Assembly (NCBI GenBank): GCA_973895155.1 | Contig: OZ316897.1 | Span: 20,274,001-20,338,000 of the forward strand | Reading direction: 5' to 3' | Source: Marsupella aquatica | Lineage: Eukaryota; Marchantiophyta | Length of the DNA: 64,000 nt | Shown: in pieces, positions 45,929 to 58,930 of the stretch | Numbering within the stretch: position 1 is the first letter of the stretch | How the letters are laid out: the number at the start of each line of letters is the position of its first letter | The notes under the pieces: model-generated | Seen by the model: only the letters and a program-made list of their open reading frames with translations | Databases searched by the model: none | What the model was told of the DNA's origin: nothing | Position numbers and translations under genes: made by a program

Positions 45929-48104
45929 TTTATTTTCATAAAATGATTTCATATGAGTACCAAGGGGAATGGGTGTGTACACTCTCCTTGCATTGCATGC
46001 ACATGAGGAGTACATTGGGGCAAGGTCAATACAAATAAGACAATGGAGGGATTGGATACAGAGTGTAGTTGCAAGTACAATGAGGATGTCAAAAGGAAGC
46101 AATGTACTTGCTAAAGTGATGAGGAATATCAAGAAAGATTCTTCTTTTTGTCGTGGCTTTATTTTTATTTGTCCTCTTAGCTTTGCTTGCTTGTTTGAGT
46201 TATTTCACTTGGCATGGAAAAAAGGTAAATTTTGAATCACGACCACTTCAAAACATGGCGCAACCCTTTACTATAGGAGTTAATTTGTCTAAGCTTGTAG
46301 TCTGCCCTCTTTTCTGACAATCCCACAGTCCAAAAAACTGACTTTAAAAACTGCTATGGCCATCATGTATTCTTGCGAAAACCAGTGTGCAACTGGGCCA
46401 GGCAGGATTCTGTATGGTAAAGAAAAATATACCTTTCTTAGTGCTCCAGGGTGTGTCGCAATGGTGTGCATGGCTGTTGGGAATTCATTTAAAGGTACAG
46501 GGTTCATATCCAAGCTTGACCAATGTTTGCTCCTCTGGTGTCATATTCAAACTGGAAAATTAATTAATAATGGGGCCAAGGAAATAATTTCCAAAATAAT
46601 TGAAAGGGGTGACTTGAAACTTACATATGATAAAAAATAAATGAAAAACCTAGAAGGGGCTTTACCACCAAATTCATATGGATGAAAATACAAAAGGAAA
46701 GCCTTTCATAGGACAAACGAAAACCTAAATAATAACAGTCAAAATCTATACATTCTGAGTGCAGCAAATGGCTTGTCAATAAGGAAACTTCATATATATA
46801 TCTGATTGTACTTCTTGTCTTTGTGCACTTGTAATGCTTGTATCGTAAGTCAGGTGCAGCTCTATTGCAGAATCCAGTGGTTTAGAGAACATTTTTCAGA
46901 TGGTCTGACTAATCAAGAGTTTAGTAAACTCGTCTAATAGCAGGATGGACTACAGTAGCTAAACTCACTCTTCCATCTAATTGGGTCAAATATATGCGGA
47001 GCAGTCACTTTTATGGTCATGACCTCATTTGAAGGTAATGACTCGGGTGGCACTGTGGTAACGTGGGAGAAACAATCGGGGTTCCAACCCATTCAGCAAG
47101 AGCTACATGCAAAAACCCAAGCAGGGAGTCGCACCCAAGACCTGACACATGTTCAATGCCTTTGCAAAACGACTGCATAGGGTCTGCTGTGAGCGCCTTG
47201 CACAATAAGAGCAAAACCAAAAAAGCACCGTAAGCTTATGAGTGCCTGAACACATCAATTGGAAGAAGTACATTGAATTTCATTGACACAGGATTGTGGG
47301 AGAAAACTGAGCTAATCTCACACGCACAAGTCGTTGGCAGCTTTCGCGTATCACTTGGGTATGCTATGGTTGCCTGGAAATCCTCCTTAGTTTGGACAAT
47401 CGAATCTTCCTCTTCAATTCTCATCAGCCTCCACAACAATTCCTGCCTGCTCTCTCAATATCCTTACTCACTGCCTTTCATATCCTCCAAAATTCAGTGC
47501 AACTCCAACATCAAAATCATGAAACGGAGGCTCTTCTCCCTGCGAAGTACCTCACCACAGACAACTTGTTACGTCTGACGAAAGTAAGGCTGTTACAGTA
47601 TAGAACCTTTAGGAAGGCCAGGTGAAGTTTACATGTTAAATTTAAATAAATTATTTATGACATTATTTTTATATTCAAAAAGTAAAAATAATTAGATTCC
47701 AATGGGATGATTTCTACCACTTACTCTTTGTTGTTTGGGATGTCAAGCTTGGATTTTCCCTCCTTTTTATGGTTTCCGGGTCTACCCATTTTTTCTTGGG
47801 TCATGACAAACACCAGCACTAGTGTTTGTTTGTCACTGCCAACTTGGTCATTTGTGTCTCAGGGGTCTCACAATATGGAGGCCTCCCCAGACATTTGTAG
47901 GCCGCAGACCCCCTAGATGTAAGTTTTTTTTTCTTCAATTTTTTAACTCCTATAGAGTTGGAATGTTCCAAAATTTTGATTAAAAATACATCAATATTCT
48001 TATAAGTCTCAAAATTAGATTTAAAATACTTTATCGTTCTTCTATTAAAATTCTTAACTCTTTTCTTAGAACCAATAAATTGACCCTAACATTCATTACA
48101 GATA
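45929..48104. other. Intergenic region with one SINE-like candidate
   Basis: No protein gene recognised. At 47040-47090 there is a tRNA-like pair of promoter boxes (TGGCACTGTGGTA, then GGGTTCCAACCC about 30 bases later), compatible with a tRNA-derived SINE or other polymerase III relic but too diverged to be a tRNA gene. Confidence 0.35.
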
Positions 48105-48179
48105 ATGTGCCATTTTTGTGAAAGTGAAACCCCCAAGGTTTAATGTGCCATTTTTGTGAAAGTGAAACCCCCAAGGTTC
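48105..48179. repeat. 38-bp direct repeat, two copies
   Basis: The unit AATGTGCCATTTTTGTGAAA, continuing GTGAAACCCCCAAGGTT, is repeated twice head to tail with no differences that I can see. Confidence 0.9.
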
Positions 48180-48266
48180 GTGTTTACAGCGGAAATGGCT
48201 GACATGGCCATACATGATGCCAAGAAGTTTGCAAAGCACTTATTATGAGGGTCCACAATTGAGGTG

Positions 48267-48498
48267 CATGGCCTCTACCCTGTCCCAAAGTCTGGTGCAC
48301 TGTGCTAGGCCTAGGCTTTTGCGCCAGTCGGACACGCTCCTGGTCACCCCTTGCTTCTTTCTCCCTCCCCATCAAGAGACTATTTTGTCCATCTAGAGCC
48401 TGGCTTTGCTCCGTAATCATGACGGTAGCTTTAATTCAGCTGAGTCTCTCCTCACCAGGGCAGGTCTCCAGTTCTCAAACTGAGTGTCCCCCGTGTGC
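48267..48498. repeat. 3' flank of HNL-3 (copy of 5830-6060)
   Basis: Same landmarks as the HNL-2 3' flank, nearly identical. Confidence 0.85.
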
Positions 48499-51400
48499 TC
48501 ATTCACAAGGGCATTTTCTCCGGTAACAGGGTCCTTTACGCCGTTTCTCTGTACAGCCAAAATGATGTTCATCGGACTGAATCCAGCCTAATCCTTGCAG
48601 TACAGAGTCAGAAAGGAATCGACACGCATGAACATGTAGCGTGAATCCCTCCGTCGGAGCTATTTGGCAGGAATGCTCCGGTGCTGCCGCTCTTCTCGTA
48701 TGAGTGCTTCTGTCTCCATGAGGCCAGAAGTTCGTTCCCAAACTATCGGGAACACTCTTCAAACTCTTGCATTTCTGAAGTATCACAAGTCTCAGGGATG
48801 ACATGCGCCCTAAACTGTCCGGAAGGGTCTCTACATTTCCACAACAGAGCACCCGAAGGATTTCTAGAGACCCAAGGTTACCAAGTTCTTCCGGTAAACT
48901 CCTGAGCAATCTCGATGCAACATACAGTTTCTTCAGCGCTTGAAGCTGCCCTATCCTCACCGGGACTCGTTGCAACCTATCCACCCATATCTGCAAAACT
49001 TGCAGTGAAGATAGGTCCCCCAAACTGTCCGGTAGCTCCTCAAGCTCTTCAACCTTGCATATCGTTAACGTCTTCAGAGCCGAGAGCTGGCCGAAATTAT
49101 CTGGCAATCTTGCCAATTTGCTGCAGCCGCCCAACATCAGTTCTTGCAGGGCAGAGAGACGACCAAAACTCTCGGGCAGTCTCACAAGACTTCGACACTT
49201 AGACAGATTCAGCGACACCAGCGAGACTAAATTCCCAAATTCATCGGATAGCGCCTCCAGCTCCAGGGCGGCTCGTATGCTCAATTGTTCAAGAGCCTGG
49301 AGTTGGCCGAAATTGTCAGATAATCTCTGTAACCTGTAACACTTTTGTAGGTCTAATTTTTTCAAGGCCGAGAGATTCCCGAAACTGTCCGGTAGCTCCT
49401 CAAGCTCGTCAGCCCCGTCTATCCTTAACGTCTTCAGAGCCGAGAGCTGGCCGAAATTATCTGGCAATCTTGCCAATTTGCTGCAGCCGCCCAACTTCAG
49501 TTCTTGCAGGGCAGAGAGACGACCAAAACTCTCGGGCAGTCTCACAAGACTTCGACAGTTAGATAGATTCAGCAACACCAGCGAGACTAAATTCCCAAAT
49601 TCATCGGATAGCGCCTCCAGCTCCCAGGCCGCTCGTATGGTCAATTGTTCAAGAGCCCTGAGTTGGCCGAAATTGGCAGGTAACCTCTGTAAGTTGGAGC
49701 AGTTTAGTAGTTCTAAGTTTTCCAAGGCCGAGAGATTTCCGAAACTCGCCGGCAATCTTCCAAGACGCTCACAGCCATGTAGTTCTAATTTTTTCAAGGC
49801 CGAGAGATTCCCGAAACTCGCCGGCAACCTTCCAAGACGCTCACAGCCATCGAGATGCAAATATGTGAGGGCAAATAAATTCCCGAAGCTTTCAGGTAGG
49901 CCCTCCAGGTTCTCTGCCCCTTCTATCTTCAAGCTTGTCAGAGCCCTGGATTGGCCAATACTTTCCGGCAGCGTCTTTAGTTGCGGACAATTAAACAGGT
50001 GAAGTTCTTGCAAGGACAAAAGACTCTCAAAACTGGCAGGCAGCCTCTCTAGACTGACACACGCTTTTAGAGATACAGATGTCAGGGAACATAAGTTCTC
50101 ATGTCTCACTTCTGTAGGCTCTTGACAGCTCAGCCTCCGGCAATCCGCGATGCGCAACTCTTTCAGCGAGGAGAGGTGCCCGAAGGATTCGGGCAGACTT
50201 GCAAGCCCGCCGCATTTAAGAATGTCTAATGTTGCCAGGGAAGAGAGACTCCCAAAAGATTCGGGCAAACTTGCAAGCCTGCCACAATAACGAATTTCTA
50301 ATGATGCCAGGGAAGAGAGACTCCCAAACGATTCGGGCAACCTTGCAAGCCGCCCACAATCACGAATGACTAATGATGCCAGGGAAGAGAGACTCCCAAA
50401 CGATTCGGGCAAACTTGCAAGCCTGCCACAATCACGAATGACTAACGATGCCAGGGAAGAGAGATTCCCAAAAGCCTCCGGCAGCTCCACAAGTTCTGGC
50501 ATCTGCCGTAAGACCAAATGTTTGAGGTCCGCTAGGTTGCCGAAAGAAGGCCACAGTCCTGTCCAGCTGACGTTAGTCAACTCCAACCATTTCAGTTTGT
50601 ACAGTTGACTGAAATTGTCCGGCAGACGGGAATGGCCGGATATATTAGAGAGCCATAAAATTCTTAGGTTCGAGAGCTTCCCCAATGCCTCAAGACTTTC
50701 CTCCGGGATCTCCCAGCCTTCAAGCTGTAAGACAGCTAGTTTTGTCATGTCCTCCAGACTGTGAGGGAGGACACGGAGTTTTTTCATGTCCTCCAGACTG
50801 TTAGGGAGGACGCCGGTGGGAAAAGTAGTGCTTTTCAGTAAGCAAAGCTTCCTTGATAAGGTGTCGATGCACCCTTCTTGTAAATCCCGCACCTGCAAAT
50901 ACTTTAGTACCTGAAACTCTGGCATTAGAGAGGGGTTTTTTAACATTTCCTCCGAGTCTTGCACAGTAACTGTCTGTACTTGCACCTGTTGAAAAAAGTA
51001 CAAGTTAGATTAGACCTTCTTGTGCCGAAAAGGTTCAATACTTAAGCATCGCATAAATGTAAACAGATATTGCATGACACTAACGACTTAATTATAATTC
51101 TTTCAGAAACATAATTCGGGAATCTATCGCTTCCAAGAAAACTCTACAAAGTCTTGGCATTTACTTCATCAAACTGCATACTAAGACATAACCGACACTT
51201 ATTTTGGTCTCAAAGTTTCTGGTTCAGTACTTACCGCATTTGGATTGAGAACATCCACTGCCCCCTGGGAGAGATGATTGGCCAAATCACGCAGGTGTTC
51301 GTGCACCCACACTTGCTTGTACTTGATCCACGTCCATCCTGTCATGTCAACTTCCTTGACCATGGATGTCCTCAGCAAGTTGGCCCACCCGGATTCTGAA

Positions 51401-54400
51401 TCTCCAAAAGCAGTGCTCCAAGCAGCAACGGCTGTCTCCACCCGCTCCTCAAAGAAACAGGTCCCAGCTTCGATGAACATTCCTTTCTCTCGGGCCGACA
51501 GCGCATCATAGCTCACTCTCAATGAACTCCACACTCTTTCCTTATCAAGGCCACCAACAGATTCAGCTCTACAGAGCTTGCCTAATGTCTCCTTCCAGAA
51601 CGTAGCATTAGTCTTGTGGTCCCGAAGATAGCACCCCAGTACTTCGAGCGTCAATGGTAAGCCGGCGCATTTGTCAACCACTTCCTTCACGCTTTCTTCC
51701 AAGTGACGATTCACTTTGGTAAGATCCTCCGGAATTCCTTCTTGCTGAAATGCATGATGGCAAAAGAGCTTCTTTGCCTCGTTAGACTTGAGCAATTCAA
51801 CCTCATATATGGCACAATTTGGAAAAATATTCAAAACGCCCTTATCACGAGTGGTAAAGATCAGTCGACTGCCAATGCCAAACTCAGCCATTCCAGGCAG
51901 AATTTTGACTTGAGTTTCCGAGTCAATATCGTCCATCGCGATCAGAGACTTCTTCTTCTGAAGATCAGACCATTGCAATGAATCGCGGTCCACCCTATTT
52001 CCATTCCGAAGAAAGTGGTTGAGTACCCAGTCGTTCAATTCGTGCTTCACGCCTTTGACATTTTCCACAAAACATGTGTATTCATATTGTGGAGAAATAT
52101 TGTTGAACAGCTCCTTAGCAATAGTGGTTTTCCCGATGCCACCCATACCCACAATTCCTAGAACTGGAGTAGTTATTAACTGCTGTTGAACCTTGAAAAC
52201 ACGCTTGTCCAGAGCCGTAGGGTAATGTGGGAGCCCATACACCATTGCCTGGAATGATCGATACGATACGCCAACTCAGATATGATTATGTCAATTCATG
52301 TGGCGCATGCAATAACACTTACCAGATTTGTATGCAATTGAATGTCTCCTACTTACGTACTACCAGAAGGTCTCTATAAGCCTGGAAGACTTTCCGAAAA
52401 CGAGGCTTGTGCAATATACAATGTAGGATTACAATAGACGTAACTTTGACTTTGATTTGAACAAGCGGAACACGATTTGAAGTTTGAGATAATCTGTCCA
52501 GACTGTAAAGAATAAGAAGTAGACCTAGGTAGTTGACTGCTTTTCTGGAAAAAATACAGATTAAAACTTCTGAGCAAGAACATTCACTTTTAACAATAAT
52601 GATTACCCTAGTGCTCTTGAGAAGGGACAAATTTTCATCAGCTAATGGACATCATTGTTTTTTCTAGCGTTGATGGCAGTCGACGCAGACATTAACCTCA
52701 TTTTAACAGAACGGAGCATGAATCAGGGGCTGTGGACAAGATACCCATCATCACTAGTGAAGTCGTTGAATACTAGTAGATGGCAAAACAAATTAACATT
52801 AAGAGCACAGCAAGAACGACGAGTCATAGTGGACAATCACCAGAAGTTCAACCCAAAAATTGTAGACAACAACTGATAAAGATTAAGAGCACGTCTAGCA
52901 AAACGATCATAGCAGAAATTCACCAGAAGTTCAATGTACTCCACCTTTGAATGACTGGAGATACGACCAAGAAAGTTCTTCAGGGCGTAGAAACTTCTAG
53001 ATGTTTCATTAATGGGTCTACAAACTGAGATATGGTCTGCTCCGTCCACGAGGTTGAAATGAGAACCAAATCTTGACGATGCTTCTTTTACAACGACTAG
53101 AGCATGAAATCCACCCTGCACGCAAGATAACCACAGAAACAATGTTACCATTCATTAAAGTAGAAAACTCTCTAGGAGACTTCTCATTAAGTCCTTGGAT
53201 CATTCTCACAGAAGTGCTTGCTGTGTGGACTAACCGCAGCAACAATTCTATGCCTGGCCCGGGGAAATTGATTGATATTCCAACAAACAAGAAAACATCA
53301 TTTAGAAGCAAACTCAACATCTAGATGTTGCCATTGTTTTTTTGCAAAACTCAAATTCAATTGTTGGAAGCTGTCACTCACAGCATTCGTGTCACCGAAA
53401 TGAAAATAATACTGAGCTTGCGTGCACAATAAAGTTTGCAGAATAATTTCAGGGATCAACTGGCTCCATAGATCAAGGCCGGAAGTTTAAGAAGTATCCA
53501 CATGCACAAAATTCAAAGCTTGAGGTCCAAGATGGTGTGCATTATAATCTCATTTCCCATTGTCAGTGGCTCCTAGCCCTGTTGGACTCCACTAAAATTG
53601 CAACCTTTTCTCCGAAGACTGCCCATGTATTAGACTTCCAAGGGGGTTTCAAAACGTACCAGTTCGGTTGGAAGGCTTTCTCCAACTCCTGCGATCTCCC
53701 ACTTCTTATATTGGCCGCGTTGTCCGCAGAGTTTGACAAAATTTTGATGAAGTCTTTCTGCAACCTTACTAAGCGTGTTCACGTATGCCTGTAAAGGACC
53801 TTTCTCCACAAAATGTTCAGCTATGTTGTTTGCGATCCCGTGATGGGGTGTTGAATAAAAAAATATCCCCTTAACATTTTCTAAAAACGATTTGAGCTTG
53901 TCATTTCTGTCGGAGTTTCTCCCCAATAAGCCTATCTCGGATGCTGCGTACACGCAGACTTCCTTAATCACTAAGCCGCCAAAGCTGTGGCCTACCAAAA
54001 TGACTGGGCAACAAGACTCCTGCCCTATGTTCGCATCCAGCAGATCTGATATCAAGTTTTCACCCATATTATACATATCAAAGTTTTCACTGTCGCCACT
54101 TTTCATCACTCTAGCATTGTAAGCGACAGTCAAAATGTGTGCATCACAAAACTCTTTCGCCAACCAGGTTTGTGCCCAGATGGAAGACCCATCTCCACAT
54201 CTCCAGGTCAAAAGGTGTGCCTCATCGTAGTTCCCATGTTGAAAGCCATGGAAAAATACGATTTCCATGCTTGGTGTGCTCGGTGGGCTATACAATTCGT
54301 ATAAGGATGTGTTCAGCTGAAGCAGTAAGGAACACAACCAAATAACGGGAAGTTAATCTTTTACCAATCTAGGACACAATGACCATTCAGTTGGGCTGAA

Positions 54401-54739
54401 CTTAATGTGAGCCGGTTGTGGGTGTAATCATAGTTTCGTATAGCATCTTATCATCGAGATTGTTCTTTGTCGGAAAGTCAAATTCAAGCCATGCGGATAC
54501 ATAGAACTCAACACACTATCTCTCGCAGGGGCGTCCTCGTGGTCTGGACTGGACAATACCTGACGCGCATTGAATTTCCGTGTCTTCGATTCAGATGCTT
54601 CTGGAGACTTAGATGAGCAGCAACGAGAAACAAACCAATGCAACATTTTGCCTGCGCGATCTTCCACAGGAACTAAACTGGATATGGCTTTATCGATTAA
54701 ACCTGCGGTTTTTCCAACAGATCCAGTTATGGTCGGCAA
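48499..54739 (-). CDS. HNL-3: complete alpha/beta-hydrolase-NB-ARC-LRR immune receptor
   Basis: Five exons on the minus strand: 54739-54560, 54316-53660, 53115-52945, 52248-51235 and 50985-48499. All junctions are GT-AG and phase 0, for about 1,502 residues. Exon 1 (60 codons) is soluble and charged, unlike the hydrophobic exon 1 of HNL-1 and HNL-2. The hydrolase has GHSFGG, STPHHG, GVGES and ADHISVCRP. The NB-ARC has GMGGIGKTT, LIAMDDID, GSRLIFTTRD, CAGLPLTLEVLG, and VHEHLRDLA at the MHD position. The LRR exon is as long as that of HNL-2 but differently built: five units in the N-terminal 72-bp block, plus a duplicated 120-residue block further on. The reading frame is intact. Identity to HNL-2 is very high in exons 4-5 and clearly lower in exons 1-3. 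Confidence 0.9.
49075..49800 (-). repeat. Duplicated 360-bp LRR block in HNL-3
   Basis: The sequence around 49078-49330 recurs at an offset of 360 bp (about 49438-49690), including GCCGAGAGCTGGCCGAAATT and AAATTCATCGGATAGCGCCT. This equals 120 residues, or five LRRs. HNL-2 has the block once. Confidence 0.88.
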
Positions 54740-55840
54740 ACCGGTAACAAGTTACCATCTTCTACCAAATTAAACCGTATTCTCGAGACCAAATATGAAC
54801 GTGCTTGGGACACATTCTTCACAAGCACCAAGGCTGTGCTTTCATGAGGTATGCATAACAAACAAGTGCCTGCACTTGATCCCAGACGGAGTGTCTCAAT
54901 GTCCGGATCATCAACCGCGAGGAAGCCCTACAAGCTCTCTCGAAATGTCCAGTCCTGTATGCCGTAGCACTCACTGACATTGAGGCACCGAAGAAGCATG
55001 CTCGGCTGCAAACCGAGACGCAGCACCGTACTTGTATCATCGTTGCACCAAGATCCATTAGAAGCAGCCCGGATCACGCAAGCCGATGACCAAGCTAAGG
55101 ACTACTAGTTTTCCCATCGTAGTTACTGAACATGATACAAAAAGTGCGATACACCACTCAAAGGTACAAAAAGTGCTTTGTACGTAGACTGAACTCCAAG
55201 ATGGTGGACTATTAGAAAACCCAAGAAGTTTATAATGGGAAGACTGCAGATCTAATCCCAGCATCGAGAGGAACCCTGCACACTTAGATGAGCAAGTTCG
55301 ATTTGGCGTACCTGAAGAACGACGTCCACAGCATTAGACTTCGAGCAGACAACACGAAGCTCAATCTTAACCGACCCCTAGCAGATTTCTTTCAGATTCA
55401 CGGCTCGATTCACCGCCGCCCTCGGTTCTGGAATGGGACCACCAAGATGTCAAGTATGTACAGTGGGATTCAGCCCCCGTCCACTGATTTGAACAGCCGG
55501 TTCAGAAGGGGATGACTAAATGTAACTGAAGAAGCTTCTTCGCGTTCCTCATTCCCTTACAGTCCGCCACACAGGGACAGGAACATCACAGCAAGAGAAA
55601 GACTCATCCACGAACATAAATTATCGATCAAGTCCTGGAAGCACATCTCGAATGCACAGAAAACATCAAACCATCAAACCATCGTTGCTAGCTTCTGCTC
55701 CACTCCTTGTCCCTTCTCCTTTGCTTCGCTCTGGCAAGAATAAACAGCAGTGTAGGGTAAATCCCTGACTGGCTCTGGAGAGAAAAATATATAAACTTTG
55801 TACAGAAACCGAACATAGTACAAAAGAACAAACAAAGGTC
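54740..55840. other. 5' flank of HNL-3, no gene recognised
   Basis: Short open frames only. The flank is unlike the shared 5' flank of HNL-1 and HNL-2. Confidence 0.5.
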
Positions 55841-55844
55841 CAAG

Positions 55845-56185
55845 TGGACAAAACCAAATGTAAAGAAGTGAGCAAAAGGGTACACTAAAAACAAAGAAAG
55901 AGGAACTATGTAAAAGAAGTGAGCAAAAGGGAACACTAAAAACAAAGAAAGAGTAACTATGTAAAAGAAGTGAGCAAAAGGGAACACTAAAAACAAAGAA
56001 AGAGTAACTAAAACTAAGAAGTGAGCAATAGGGAACCCCTAAAAAACAAGAAAGAGTGGACAAAACCAAATGTAAAAGAAGTGAGCAAAAGGGAACACTG
56101 AAAACAAAGAAAGAGGAACGAAAATTAAGAAGTGAGCAATAGGGAACCCTAAAAAACAAGAAAGAGGAACTAAAACTAACCCAAA
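55845..56185. repeat. Minisatellite, AAGAAGTGAGCAAAAGGGAA type
   Basis: About six imperfect tandem copies of a unit of 50-60 bp containing GTGAGCAAAAGGGAACACT and AAAACAAAGAAAGAG. The open frames across it are a product of the repetition. Confidence 0.88.
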
Positions 56186-56226
56186 TGGACCGAGGCCTCA
56201 TCATTCCTAGCAAATGTGGCAGAAAG

Positions 56227-57161
56227 CTAATGGTTTATATCAAGTGTCAAAACTAAATTGGCAAGTGGGACTGGAACGTCCTCTAGGGGAGCTAGCCGTT
56301 GCAGGGGCACACTAGCACCCACTGTAAGAGATCGACGATAGATGGCCCGAGCTTGAGCACACTGTAAGGTGACTGAAATGCGTTGGCGAAAGTGCATGGT
56401 CAAAACAGATAGCGGGGGTCCGGTGGGACCCATCCGGCCATGAACATCCCAGGCGGCTTGCCGAAGAAGCCCATCAAACTGATGATGAAGATGCCCGAAT
56501 ATCTCAAGAGCAAGGGGGAGGAAACTATCAGATGAAGCTCGTCCAACATATTTGGGCTCCTTCGTTGTTGTCGCACGTGATGCTGCTGCCCCTGCCGTTG
56601 TTGCCGTTGTCCCAGTGATGTCTTGGCGCAATGGGTTTGCCACCACTACATCTGCCAAAGTACGTTGACCCTCACGGACCATGGTAAGATCCACCTGTAA
56701 CCGCTATGATGGAGGACCAGGCAACTCGAGAACCACCTCCCGCCGCACATATACCAAGAGCCCAAAGAGAACCTAAGTAGTCGCATCTCTCACAGCGTCG
56801 TGAACAATAATGGTTTCACCTCCCAAACTGCACCGAAGAAGATGGACACCTGTGACATCACAAGGCTTCCCACAAGTGCAAGAAGGAGGTAAACCTGCAA
56901 GAAGTGGGTGGGGTAGCCCCATACGAAGACGCATGGCTGTCGAGAACTCAGTTGAAGACATCCGCAGATGAGGAATGACTGGATTGGCCTGAAGCCATCC
57001 TCCTGCGCCCTTCCCTCCGGCAGGAAGAATCCGAGCACGATCCGTGTCAGGTGCCTCGAAGAGGACGCTGGAAAGGGTGAAAGCGTGCATACGCCCAGCA
57101 AGGTCTGCCTGAAGATGGACGGGGTCCAAGGATTAAAACTCCTGAAATGAAGGTAACGCAA
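56227..57161 (-). pseudogene. 3' remnant of a non-LTR retrotransposon
   Basis: A broken frame with two in-frame stops. The order of motifs resembles the C-terminal end of LINE polyproteins that use a restriction-endonuclease-like domain: RMGLPHPLL, then a CCHC-like finger CTCGKPCDVTGVHLLRC, then VHDAVRDA, then VDLTMVREGQRTLADVVVANP, then a helical end FLPLALEIFGHLHHQFDGLLRQ. The reverse transcriptase itself is absent, as expected for a 5'-truncated copy. Confidence 0.55.
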
Positions 57162-57477
57162 CGCGAACGGGATCTGGTAATGATGACCGCACCGCTAGCA
57201 ATTGAACCTGAAATGGGAGGGAAACCTCCTCTACGTCCATGAGAGATGAAAGAAAAAAAGGTCTATCCTCAGTAAGGAAACGATCTGCCAACAATGAGAA
57301 GGCGGCCGCTCACGAGCCCAAAAAGGCCAAAGGTGCAAGGCTCTCAATGCAAGTAAGCCCAAACCCACCCTGAGAAATAGTGTCACATTTTCAATGTCAC
57401 ATTTTTTCTAAGTGTGACTAGAGTGTGAATGATCCTCACTTTTGGGTGGGGTGAATGACAAAAGCATTTATTGTTGC

Positions 57478-57545
57478 TCACTAGATTCAAACCTGGGACT
57501 TGTCACATCCCAAAGGAGCTTCTCTACCACCCAGCCTTGGGGCAG
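57478..57545 (-). repeat. tRNA-derived SINE-like fragment
   Basis: Read on the minus strand, GGCTGGGTGGTAGAGAAGC resembles a polymerase III box A, and CCCAGGTTTGAATC about 30 bases on resembles box B. The spacing fits a tRNA-like promoter. There is no acceptor stem, so it is not a functional tRNA gene. Confidence 0.4.
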
Positions 57546-58220
57546 TTGGTGTTCAGACTGATTCGCTCCAGGTATTCAACCAGATATTAACGTTAGAAAT
57601 ATTGGGCAGCGGGCAGTCAACGGGGCAGTTACGTATAGGGCTAATAAAGACTAATCCATGGGATTAGCCTCGATCTTGAGTTTAGTTCTTAATTAATTTG
57701 AAGGGTAACAATAATAAGATTTTGGACACAGTATAGGCAAAAGCTAATTGTGCCTGCGGTACATACATACAATTGGCTCTTCCTAAGTACACAATCCATA
57801 ATAATTGCAATGTGTCCGGTTCTTCCCTTTTTTCCCAACCATTTTTCACTTTCGCAGGTGCAAAGAGGGACAACAAACATGTAAGTGTAAGTTCTATATA
57901 AGGACATATGTATTGTGAGTAAGAGCACAAAATCCTATACTCAACTCTTAAGGATAAGAGCATAACCATTTTATTCAGAGTTGATGTTGCAGTTATGGGA
58001 TAGTTGTCAGAAGTTTACTAACAATAAGGATGTATAGCATGCTATATCCATTTAGGGAAGGCACACGGTCCTGCTTGAATTGTCATAATGATCATGCCCA
58101 GAGTGTGTAACACTAAGACCAAGTGACACTAATTAATATGCACAGAGTAAATACTGTAAAGAGTGTATGTAAATTGTATGTGAATTATGCAAATCAGACA
58201 AAAAACCATTTAAATGATCT
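57546..58220. other. Intergenic, no gene recognised
   Basis: AT-rich. Short open frames without recognisable domains. Confidence 0.5.
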
Positions 58221-58224
58221 TAAA

Positions 58225-58930
58225 TGCATTAAATGAGGGAAGCCTACATACCCATACAAATAGGCCATTTTCATCCCAGATGTTTTGTGATTACTTGAAA
58301 TATCAGGATTATTATACATCTATCTCAAACATACCACCTAAATGGTTTATTGTATTGTTCATCAATCCAAAAGTGGCCAGAAGTGAGAGGAAAGTTGAAG
58401 CTCCCACCACTCTGTAATATGGTTTGCCCTAGACCATCTAGTTTACAGCCATCTCCATATTGGTCGAGGACTTTACTAAGCCAGCGCCCAGAACTCCCAC
58501 AAACATGAAGTAGCTTGAATTCATGTTGAATCAGCCCTCTAGTATATGATGACTGAGACAATGACATTGCAATTTCAAATCATGGACAACTGATCAATGC
58601 CCAATGATCAATTTCAAATGACCTGATTGCTTGATCCTGAGTTTTCAAAATCATCCCTCAATATTATTCCTTCCAGACCTGGTTGAGCTTCAATTTAATC
58701 TCTTCCGCTGCACGGAATGTAGGTGTTTGGGCGCTTACAACTTGAAGAATGTTTGTCCAATTTAATTAATTTGGACAGTACATCAATCACTCACATGCAT
58801 TTTATATGGGATCACTCAGTTTCTTAAAACTGATTGCCTAGTTGATCACATGCAAGTGCTAGAGTAGGTTCAATTGGGACCAAGTCTTCACACCTAAATT
58901 GAATTTGGAGTGGCGAGGCTGAATATCAAA
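58225..58930. repeat. Uninterrupted copy of the repeat split at 14060-14700 / 22067-22750
   Basis: Contains the landmarks of both halves in the same order, without the copia insertion. It shows what the site looked like before copia-1. Confidence 0.62.

Noticed and set aside
46356-46640. 94-codon plus-strand frame as a gene
   Set aside because: No recognised motif, no second copy, and typical of chance frames in this region.
47036-47090. tRNA gene
   Set aside because: Promoter-box resemblance only. No acceptor stem or anticodon arm can be folded.
49478-50002. Plus-strand open frames opposite the LRR exons (also at 6059-6556 and 7510-8184)
   Set aside because: They are antisense to intact LRR coding sequence and show only the reversed repeat pattern.
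55674-56213. Minus-strand 179-codon hydrophobic repeat protein
   Set aside because: Comes from the minisatellite at 55845-56185, with no start context or conserved motif.
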